64,000 nucleotides of DNA from JANYJA01 sp038229055 (GTDB taxonomy: Bacteria > Acidobacteriota > Terriglobia > Bryobacterales > Bryobacteraceae). The stretch is taken from the NCBI GenBank assembly GCA_038229055.1, contig JBBROU010000001.1, positions 58,390-122,389 of the forward strand, written 5' to 3'. Below are positions 58,014 to 64,000 of this stretch, piece after piece (the first letter of the stretch is position 1; every line of letters starts with the position of its first letter). Below the pieces are notes generated by a model. It was not told the origin of the DNA. It made no database searches and saw only the letters and a list, made by a program, of their open reading frames with translations. A program made the translations under genes and the position numbers.

Positions 58014-58265
58014 TCAAAGAAATCCGGGAGGTCGACGCGTCTGTCCGCGCCCGCGCTTCCGCGCCATATATTCGTTCAGGTCTACAACCGATGCGAAAAA
58101 GCCCACGAAACGCGCGTCCTGCGATTCAGGCGCCTTGCGTGCCGCTTGAAAATCGATCAGGCGGAACAGGTCCGTAACCGCGATGGCCGCCGTCCCCATC
58201 GGCTTGTATTCATGCGTGCCCTGCGCGAACGCTACGTCTGACCGTATCCAAAGTGCGAACCCCAT
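58014..58265 (-). CDS. Small protein of unknown function
   Basis: 83 residues, MGFALWIRSDVAFAQGTHEY then KPMGTAAIAVTDLFRLIDFQ, ending GRGQTRRPPGFL. The text is non-repetitive and looks foldable; no motif or domain recognised. It is convergent with the FAH gene (3-nt gap) and divergent from the GH3 gene (48 nt). A weak call based on open frame and position only. Confidence 0.4.
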   Translation of the reverse strand: MGFALWIRSDVAFAQGTHEYKPMGTAAIAVTDLFRLIDFQAARKAPESQDARFVGFFASVVDLNEYMARKRGRGQTRRPPGFL

Positions 58266-58313
58266 TTCGAATGCTTTAAGCCTACAGTTATCGGTCGTAC
58301 ACTGGAGTGCAGC

Positions 58314-60164
58314 ATGGACACTCCTCGTCGTCAGTTCCTCGCCTCTCTCGGCCTGCTTGGCGCCGGCGGCTCACGCGCGATTGGCGCCGCGAAGCCGCGC
58401 CGCTTTTCAAAGTACGACGCGCCTGCGCGTCAGCTTCTTTCCACCATGACTCTGGACGAAAAAATCGGGCAGATGACGCAGCCCGACCAGATGTTTCTGA
58501 AAGACGTCGACGACATTGAGAAGTATCGCATTGGCTCCCTTCTTAACGGCGGCGATTCCGATCCAAAGTCTGGAAACGATCTGGCATCCTGGACGAATCT
58601 ATACGACGGCTATCAAGCCCGCGCGATGAAAACGCGCCTGAGGATTCCGTTGGTCTACGGCGTCGATGCGGTCCATGGCCACAACAACGTGCTCGGCGCG
58701 GCCATCTTCCCGCACAACATCGGCCTTGGCTGCACGCGCGACCCCAAGCTGGTGGAAAGTGCCGCTCGAATTACCGCTGAAGAAGTCCGCGCCACAGGAA
58801 TGAACTGGGCGTTCGCGCCGTGCGTCACCGTGCCGCAGGATATCCGGTGGGGCCGCACTTACGAAGGCTTCAGCGAGTCGCCCGATGTCGTCAAGGTTCT
58901 GGGCGCTGCCGCCGTTCGTGGTCTGCAACGCGGCGCGCTCGACGATCCTCAAGCCGTCCTCGCCTGCGTTAAGCACTTCGCCGGCGATGGTGGCACTGCA
59001 TTCGGCACCGGCAAGCCGAAGGGCAATGACCCCGCCGATCGTTTTCCTTTGGATCAAGGCGATACGCGGGTGGATGAGGCCACGCTGCGGCGAATTCATC
59101 TCGCCGGATACAGACCCGCGATCGAAATGGGAGCCGGCTCCATCATGCCGTCGTACAACAGTTGGAATGGCGAGAAGTGCTCCGGCAGCCACACGCTGCT
59201 CACCGATATCCTCAAAACAGAGATGGGCTTCGAAGGGTTCCTGATCTCGGATTATGCGGCCGTCAATCAGCTCCCGGGCGATTACAAGCAGCAGATCGCG
59301 CAATCAATCAACGCCGGCATGGACATGGTGATGGTGCCGGAGCATTACGTTGAGTTCTTCAATAACCTGAAGAGCCTCGTCGCCGATGGCAAGGTTCCGC
59401 AGTCCCGTATCGACGATGCCGTTTCGCGCATCTTACGCGTGAAGTTCGCCATGGGGCTGATGAATCCAGGCTATTCGCCGCTTGCCGACCGCAGTCTGCA
59501 TAAGACGTTCGGCTCGACGGAACACCGCGCCGTGGCTCGTCAGTGCGTGCGCCAGTCGATGGTTGTCTTGAAAAATGAGAACCGCACGCTGCCGCTTAGC
59601 CCAAGCGTCCCACGCGTGCTCGTCGCCGGACGTAGCGCACACAATATTGGCAACCAGTGCGGCGGATGGACTATCCGTTGGCAGGGACAGACGGGCGAGG
59701 TGATTGAAGGCACCACCGTGCTTGCAGCGATTCGCAAATTGGTAGGTCAAGATCGCGTGACACACTCGCCCGATGCCAGCGGGGCCGCTGGAAATTCCAT
59801 TGCCGTTGTGGTGATCGGGGAGACGCCTTACGCCGAGTTCATGGGCGACCGCACGGACCTGCACCTCGCCGCGGAAGACATCGCCTCGGTGGATGCCGCA
59901 AAATCCGCCGGAATTCCTGTGGTCGTCGTCATTCTCTCTGGACGCCCCATCATCATCGATGAGATTCTGCCGAAGGCCGATGCCATCATTGCCGCGTTCT
60001 TGCCCGGGACCGAGGGCGATGGTGTCGCCGACGTTCTCTTCGGCAGTTATAAGCCCACCGGCAAGCTATCCTACACCTGGCCCGCGGGCGACTCCACCAG
60101 CTTCAACCGCAACGACCCCGGCTACAAAACGCTGTTCAAGTTCGGCCACGGTTTGAGTTACTAA
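58314..60164 (+). CDS. Exported GH3 glycoside hydrolase (beta-glucosidase-like)
   Basis: 616 residues. Tat motif RRQFLASLGLLGAGG at the N-terminus. GH3 N domain: MTLDEKIGQMTQPDQMFL, IPLVYGVDAVHGHNNVLGAA, FAPCVTVPQDIRWGRTYEGF, the KHF motif in LACVKHFAGDGGT, and the nucleophile Asp in GFEGFLISDYAAV, which reads SDY rather than the common SDW. The GH3 C domain (VVVIGETPYAEFMGDRTDLH, GKLSYTWPAGD) follows. Like other GH3 beta-glucosidases it probably removes terminal glucosyl or xylosyl residues. Its end overlaps the next, convergent gene by 29 nt. Confidence 0.92.
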   Translation: MDTPRRQFLASLGLLGAGGSRAIGAAKPRRFSKYDAPARQLLSTMTLDEKIGQMTQPDQMFLKDVDDIEKYRIGSLLNGGDSDPKSGNDLASWTNLYDGYQARAMKTRLRIPLVYGVDAVHGHNNVLGAAIFPHNIGLGCTRDPKLVESAARITAEEVRATGMNWAFAPCVTVPQDIRWGRTYEGFSESPDVVKVLGAAAVRGLQRGALDDPQAVLACVKHFAGDGGTAFGTGKPKGNDPADRFPLDQGDTRVDEATLRRIHLAGYRPAIEMGAGSIMPSYNSWNGEKCSGSHTLLTDILKTEMGFEGFLISDYAAVNQLPGDYKQQIAQSINAGMDMVMVPEHYVEFFNNLKSLVADGKVPQSRIDDAVSRILRVKFAMGLMNPGYSPLADRSLHKTFGSTEHRAVARQCVRQSMVVLKNENRTLPLSPSVPRVLVAGRSAHNIGNQCGGWTIRWQGQTGEVIEGTTVLAAIRKLVGQDRVTHSPDASGAAGNSIAVVVIGETPYAEFMGDRTDLHLAAEDIASVDAAKSAGIPVVVVILSGRPIIIDEILPKADAIIAAFLPGTEGDGVADVLFGSYKPTGKLSYTWPAGDSTSFNRNDPGYKTLFKFGHGLSY

Positions 60165-60639
60165 CCGGTTGGTCTCTGATGTCATAGAACGTCGACAAAC
60201 CCCAACCATGCGTGTCGCCCTTCGAACCCGGCGACGGGAAGAATGACGACACGCGCACCGTTGTAACGTCCCCCGGAACATCTACTTCGACGTGGATGTT
60301 GTCGGTTTCGTTTGCCGCGAGATCGTGAACCGGAACGTTGCACTCGTTCTTCTTCGCGTTGAGGATCCCAATATCCCGCTCGGGCCGCATCTCCCAGACG
60401 CGCACTTTGCCGCAATTGAGCGTGAACGGCGTCGATCCAATGTTGGAAACCTCGATATCGACCACCAACAAATTCACATCTTGCGACAGCCGCACGTGAG
60501 TGATTCGATGATCCAGTTTTACTCTGGGCTTAGCTAAACCTTGCTGCCAGAACCACCATCCGCCGGCACACGCGGCGGTAATTGTGGCCAAACCTTGGGC
60601 GATTTCGACCCACGTCTTGGCGGCTTCAACGCGGCCCAA
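60136..60639 (-). CDS. Membrane-anchored protein of unknown function
   Basis: 167 residues. One N-terminal membrane segment (WVEIAQGLATITAACAGGWW) is followed by a beta-rich domain (VKLDHRITHVRLSQDVNLLV, VDIEVSNIGSTPFTLNCGKV, NIHVEVDVPGDVTTVRVSSF). The pattern suggests an Ig-like or jelly-roll fold facing the periplasm or cytoplasm. No family recognised. Confidence 0.55.
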   Translation of the reverse strand: MGRVEAAKTWVEIAQGLATITAACAGGWWFWQQGLAKPRVKLDHRITHVRLSQDVNLLVVDIEVSNIGSTPFTLNCGKVRVWEMRPERDIGILNAKKNECNVPVHDLAANETDNIHVEVDVPGDVTTVRVSSFFPSPGSKGDTHGWGLSTFYDIRDQPVSNSNRGRT

Positions 60640-60644
60640 GGGAA

Positions 60645-60857
60645 CTATTCTCCGGGAGGCGTGCTAACGGCGGATTTCGGCTTCTTAGCCGTCGCCGATT
60701 TATGTTTGCTTTTCTTTTTGTGCTTCGTTTCAGTCGCCGGCTTGGCGGCGCCCGGAGAAGACGTCTTCTCCTTGGAGGGAAATTGCTGTTCAGCCGCTTG
60801 CTGATATCCGGACGCGACTGCAGCCGTTAGGAAAATACTAAGAAGAAGCGTTCTCAT
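60645..60857 (-). CDS. Small exported Lys-rich protein
   Basis: 70 residues. A signal peptide (MRTLLLSIFLTAAVASGYQQ) is followed by a basic, low-complexity tail (KHKKKSKHKSATAKKPKSAV). Similar short Lys/Ser/Ala-rich exported proteins occur widely; function unknown. It lies 5 nt from the preceding gene and 3 nt from the MBL gene on the same strand, forming a likely operon with both. Confidence 0.6.
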   Translation of the reverse strand: MRTLLLSIFLTAAVASGYQQAAEQQFPSKEKTSSPGAAKPATETKHKKKSKHKSATAKKPKSAVSTPPGE

Positions 60858-60860
60858 AAT

Positions 60861-61868
60861 CTACCTCTTGTAACTCTTGCTGAACCCGGTGCGTGAATTC
60901 GTCACCGTAAAATTCGCGTTCGCATCCGCCGAGAGCATCAGATAATTGCCCGAATCCGGCTGCTCGGTCGGGTTGGCAATGAACTGCTCGTCCACATTAT
61001 TTTCCTTCCCCCCCTCTACGGCATAGTGAACCTGCCAGATATCTTGAATGTCCGGCGAGCTATGCACCACCTGCCAGGCTTCCGGCGTGCCGCCTTTGCG
61101 CGCGCCGTTGTTCATGATCGCCACGCGCGGATGCAGCGCATGCACGATCGCCGCGGGCCCGGACATATTCATGCCATGGTGCGTCGTCAGATAGACGTCG
61201 ACGGTACCGACGCGGTTGTTCGGGCACATCAGATCGAATTCTTTGTTCCAAGTCAGATCGCCCAGGTCGATGATCCGGAACTTGCCAAAAGTGATCAGCG
61301 TGCCAACCGACCGCGCGTTCTCGCCCGGGTCCGCGTCGCGCATCTTCGTTTCCGCGCAGAAAGGATTCGCCGCGCCCGCGCCGGCAAGCGGCTTCGAAAT
61401 CTCATCGCCCGCCGCGGCCAGCACCTGCACCTTGAGGCCTTTGATCGGAATCGTATCGCCCGGCTTCACCACGATGTGTTTGCCTTTGGCCCGAACATCT
61501 TTATACGCGTTGAACAGCGCGTCTTCTTCGGCGCCATGCTCGATCGATTCCCCATGATCCACAAAATTCCTGATCGGAAATTTTGCGGCAAGTTGCGGGA
61601 CGCCGCCAACGTGATCGGTGTGGAAATGCGTGATCACCAAATAATCGATCTGCTTGAGTCCGGCCTTCCGTGCCACCGCGACGATGCGGTCGGCATCGCG
61701 GTTGTTCGCTCCCGGCCAACCGGTGTCTACCAGCATCGATTCACCCGACGGCGCAACAAACAGCGTGGCTTGGCCGCCTTCCACATCCATGAAATAAACT
61801 TCGAGTTTGCCGGACGCGGCGTGAACCAATGCCATCGAAAAAAGCAGAAGCAAAAAAGTTCGAATCAT
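60861..61868 (-). CDS. Exported metallo-beta-lactamase-fold hydrolase (ComEC-like domain)
   Basis: 335 residues. Signal peptide MIRTFLLLLFSMALVHAASG supports ATG 61868. The MBL motif HxHxDH is VITHFHTDHVGGVPQ; the opening LEVYFMDVEGGQATLFVAPS and GESMLVDTG are the ComEC/Rec2-type signature. Later ligands are in RIIDLGDLTW and VYLTTHHGMNMSG. A periplasmic hydrolase; substrate unknown (the ComEC relatives act on DNA or small esters). It is divergent from the IscU-like gene. Confidence 0.87.
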   Translation of the reverse strand: MIRTFLLLLFSMALVHAASGKLEVYFMDVEGGQATLFVAPSGESMLVDTGWPGANNRDADRIVAVARKAGLKQIDYLVITHFHTDHVGGVPQLAAKFPIRNFVDHGESIEHGAEEDALFNAYKDVRAKGKHIVVKPGDTIPIKGLKVQVLAAAGDEISKPLAGAGAANPFCAETKMRDADPGENARSVGTLITFGKFRIIDLGDLTWNKEFDLMCPNNRVGTVDVYLTTHHGMNMSGPAAIVHALHPRVAIMNNGARKGGTPEAWQVVHSSPDIQDIWQVHYAVEGGKENNVDEQFIANPTEQPDSGNYLMLSADANANFTVTNSRTGFSKSYKR

Positions 61869-61897
61869 TCGGAGAAATGCTATCACAGGCGGTTACG

Positions 61898-62260
61898 ATG
61901 AGACCAGGAATGTACAGCCCGCGTCTACTCGATCACTTTCAACGCCCGCGCAACGTCGGGGAACTTCCGCCGCCCGCGATCACGGTCGAAGTCATGAATC
62001 CCGTGTGCGGCGACATTCTGTGCCTTGCCGTGGTGTTTGAACACGATCGCGTCGCCGAAGTCCGCTACAAAACTCGCGGTTGCACGGCCTCCATCGCCTG
62101 CGGTTCGGCGTTAACTGAGCTGCTGATCGGAAAAGCGCGCACGGAAATTGCGCGGCTACAAAACTCCGATATCGAGGCGGCGGTCGACGGGTTGCCCCCG
62201 GAATCGAAGCACGCTGCGGCTCTCTGTATCGACGCCGCGCGCCGTCTTACCAATTCGTAA
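61898..62260 (+). CDS. IscU/NifU-like Fe-S scaffold protein
   Basis: 120 residues from ATG 61898. The three scaffold cysteines are present: NPVCGD, RGCTASIACG and HAAALCIDAA. The opening MYSPRLLDHFQRPRNVGELP is the NifU_N signature. It assembles Fe-S clusters for transfer to apoproteins. The longer frame upstream reads antisense-like into the MBL gene; ATG 61910 is an alternative start. Its end overlaps the convergent enolase-superfamily gene by 14 nt. No iscS or other partner lies nearby. Confidence 0.88.
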   Translation: MRPGMYSPRLLDHFQRPRNVGELPPPAITVEVMNPVCGDILCLAVVFEHDRVAEVRYKTRGCTASIACGSALTELLIGKARTEIARLQNSDIEAAVDGLPPESKHAAALCIDAARRLTNS

Positions 62261-63461
62261 TCGATCCGTCGGGCCGCTGGAAAATCGGCGTGACGCGATA
62301 GCGCTCTTTGATCTCAGCCTGAAGCCGCAGCGGTTTCGTATCCAATTCGACGCCCAGCCCCGGACGCCGGTTCGGATACAATTTGCCCTGCTTGAAATCC
62401 ATGCAGACCGGAAGATGGGGCTCCTGCTGGGGGCCTGTTCCCGTCATCTCCATCATCACAGGTCCGGAAAACGCGCCGCAGCAATGCACCAGCGCAGCTT
62501 CGGCAACGGGACCGGTGAAGTGCGGAATGGCGCCCACGTAATGGGTCTCGCACAGCGCCAAAATTTTCATGTACTCCGTGATCCCGCCCACGTTCGGAAG
62601 CGTCACGCGCGAGTAATCGATCAGTTGCTGCTCAATCAGATCCTTGGTGTCCCACTTGTCGCCGAATTGTTCGCCCACGGCGATCGGCACCTTGACCTGC
62701 TGCCGCAATTGCTTATACACCGTCTGATTTTCGGACCGGATCAGATCTTCGGCGAAATAAGGTTCCAGTGGCTCAATCAGCGTGCTTAGCCGCACCGCGT
62801 CCGGCATGTCGAGACGCGTGTGGTAGTCGATCGACCAATCACCGTCCTTGCCCACGCCCTCGCGAATCTGAACGCAGTCGTCGTAGGTCTTGCGGACCAT
62901 CTGATGCGAGTTGAAAGCCGCGCCGGCGGGCGGGTCCACGACCGCGGTTCGGTACGCGCGGAACCCGGCTTCCATGCAGGCGCGCGCAGTCTCCTTCTCG
63001 CTGCCCTTGCTCGGAAATCCGGTCGAGTAACAATCCACGTGATCGCGCGAAAATCCGCCGAGCAGCTCATAAACCGGCACGCCCAGGGCCTTGCCTTTGA
63101 TATCCCATAGCGCGAGATCGATCGCGCCGAGCGCGTCCAGTTTCTCGCGCCCCGCCGGATAAAAGTATCCGCGATACATCATCTGCCAGAGATGGTCGAT
63201 GCGCGATGGATCTTCGCCGATAATCATGGCGGCGCACTGCTCGACCGTATCTTTGGACCCGCCCTCGCCGATGCCCGTAATGCCGGCATCAGTCTCAACC
63301 GTGACGATGTGGAAACTCTGATTGAAGAGCGTTCGCGATTTCGGATTGTGATAAAAGCGGATGCGCGTGATCTTCATCGGCCCCGGAGCGGCGGCGTGCG
63401 CCTTCGGAGCCAGTGCGGCCGCGCCGAGTCCGGCACCCGCAAGGAAACTGCGTCGTTTCAT
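62247..63461 (-). CDS. Tat-exported enolase-superfamily enzyme, ManD/RspA-like
   Basis: 404 residues. Tat signal RRSFLAGAGLGAAALAPKAH. Mandelate racemase/muconate lactonising architecture: N-domain (TRIRFYHNPKSRTLFNQSFH), then barrel metal ligands in WSIDYHTRLD (D), EPYFAEDLIRSEN (E) and PIAVGEQFGDKW (E). The usual K-x-K base motif is replaced by RTA (AGFRAYRTAVVDPP), and the block YHTRLDMPDAVRLSTLIEP resembles D-mannonate dehydratase (ManD)/RspA-type members. Substrate is therefore likely a sugar acid, though export is unusual for this group. The start overlaps the pheT stop by 4 nt. Confidence 0.85.
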   Translation of the reverse strand: MKRRSFLAGAGLGAAALAPKAHAAAPGPMKITRIRFYHNPKSRTLFNQSFHIVTVETDAGITGIGEGGSKDTVEQCAAMIIGEDPSRIDHLWQMMYRGYFYPAGREKLDALGAIDLALWDIKGKALGVPVYELLGGFSRDHVDCYSTGFPSKGSEKETARACMEAGFRAYRTAVVDPPAGAAFNSHQMVRKTYDDCVQIREGVGKDGDWSIDYHTRLDMPDAVRLSTLIEPLEPYFAEDLIRSENQTVYKQLRQQVKVPIAVGEQFGDKWDTKDLIEQQLIDYSRVTLPNVGGITEYMKILALCETHYVGAIPHFTGPVAEAALVHCCGAFSGPVMMEMTGTGPQQEPHLPVCMDFKQGKLYPNRRPGLGVELDTKPLRLQAEIKERYRVTPIFQRPDGSITNW

Positions 63462-64000
63462 ACCTTGAGATCGTATCCCAAGTCGCGCAGCCCCGTGATG
63501 ATGCGTTCTCGCACTTCACTTACTTCGTCCGACGTTAGCGTGCGATCGGGCGATGTGAGTGTTACACGAAACGATGCGTTGTTCTCGAATTGACCGAGGT
63601 ACTTCGGCAGCCCGTCGAGCAGCAGGCCTGCAAAGCCGCGCATCTCGGCCTGAACTTGAAAGATGGGTCTGCGGTCCGGAACCGCGACGGTCAAATCGAA
63701 TTCGCTCGACGGAAAACGGCTGATCGGTTTCAGTTGCGGCACACGCGGCTTTAGCAGCGTCACGTCGATGTCTAGTATCGCGGCACGGCCTTTGATCAGC
63801 GAGGGATGCAGCTCGAAGAGCCGTCCGATGCCGAGATCCACTGTGCGTTGCGGATGCTCATACACGCGCGGCTCGGCGGGCCCAATGTGAATATCCGCCC
63901 AAAGGCACTCCGCCACTCGCTTCAATTCCAATAATCCCGCAACGCCATCATCCTTCGCGTAGATCGCCGCGACCAGATGTGGTATCTCGTGCGGCAAACC
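63458..64000 (-). CDS. pheT: Phenylalanyl-tRNA synthetase beta chain, C-terminal part
   Basis: The last 180 residues; the start lies beyond the right edge. The text includes the end of the catalytic-like core (GLLELKRVAECLWADIHIGP, RLFELHPSLIKGRAAILDID) and the C-terminal FDX-ACB anticodon-binding domain (KPISRFPSSEFDLTVAVPDR, TSDEVSEVRERIITGLRDLG). PheT pairs with PheS to charge tRNA-Phe. The frame is open to 64000. Its stop overlaps the start of the ManD-like gene (ATGA). Confidence 0.9.
   Translation of the reverse strand, partial: GLPHEIPHLVAAIYAKDDGVAGLLELKRVAECLWADIHIGPAEPRVYEHPQRTVDLGIGRLFELHPSLIKGRAAILDIDVTLLKPRVPQLKPISRFPSSEFDLTVAVPDRRPIFQVQAEMRGFAGLLLDGLPKYLGQFENNASFRVTLTSPDRTLTSDEVSEVRERIITGLRDLGYDLKV

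Overview
The window reads as a chromosomal segment of an Acidobacteriota bacterium, most like Bryobacterales/'Solibacter' relatives. This is inferred from gene content: large Oar-like TonB-dependent receptors with a carboxypeptidase-regulatory plug, paired FG-GAP/ASPIC-UnbV (CRTAC1-type) proteins beside TPR proteins, a DUF1501 - DUF1549/1553 - cytochrome/WD40 - pre-peptidase gene set, and many Tat or Sec exported proteins. No rRNA or tRNA gene, CRISPR array or prophage was seen. Both window edges cut genes: a TonB-dependent receptor on the left and pheT on the right.

Layout. 1-9.7 kb: end of a TonB receptor, two TPR proteins, a small exported protein and two tandem CRTAC1-type proteins. 9.7-17.7 kb: ABC-F ATPase overlapped by a GGDEF-like protein that has lost its catalytic motif, a tiny repeat-rich exported protein, an amidohydrolase, a SIS-domain sugar isomerase, a frameshifted nuclease-like pseudogene and a class C beta-lactamase-fold hydrolase. 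17.8-19.0 kb: a graveyard holding the start of a GloVer-repeat gene, a frameshifted IS transposase and an SBBP-repeat scrap. 19.0-24.8 kb: purQ-purL-purF-dinB operon, then queG. 24.9-38.1 kb: six collinear exported genes (TonB receptor, YVTN/phosphoesterase, DUF1501, DUF1549/1553 with haem-like motifs, cytochrome c/WD40, PPC protein). This is the best candidate here for an undescribed multi-protein system. 38.1-42.4 kb: zinc-ribbon protein, a 49-residue ORF, dgt-type HD hydrolase, TPR membrane protein, CpsB-type phosphatase, TonB. 42.5-49.2 kb: GNAT gene, a chimeric scar made of the 5' ends of a sugar-acid dehydratase gene and a tonB gene, a decayed 4 kb island with two interrupted genes, then the intact dehydratase gene. 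49.2-53.6 kb: a tightly coupled operon of glycosyltransferase, two methyltransferases, M28 peptidase and truB. 53.7-57.1 kb: RodZ-like gene, pgsA, hflX, hfq, dksA-like gene. 57.2-64 kb: sugar-acid and glycan enzymes (FAH hydrolase, GH3, ManD-like enolase-superfamily enzyme), MBL-fold hydrolase, IscU-like scaffold and pheT.

Two conserved housekeeping genes, the dgt-type gene and hflX, appear to start at CTG. Each has a strong Shine-Dalgarno exactly 9 nt upstream, and each lies directly behind the stop codon of the preceding gene in the same frame.
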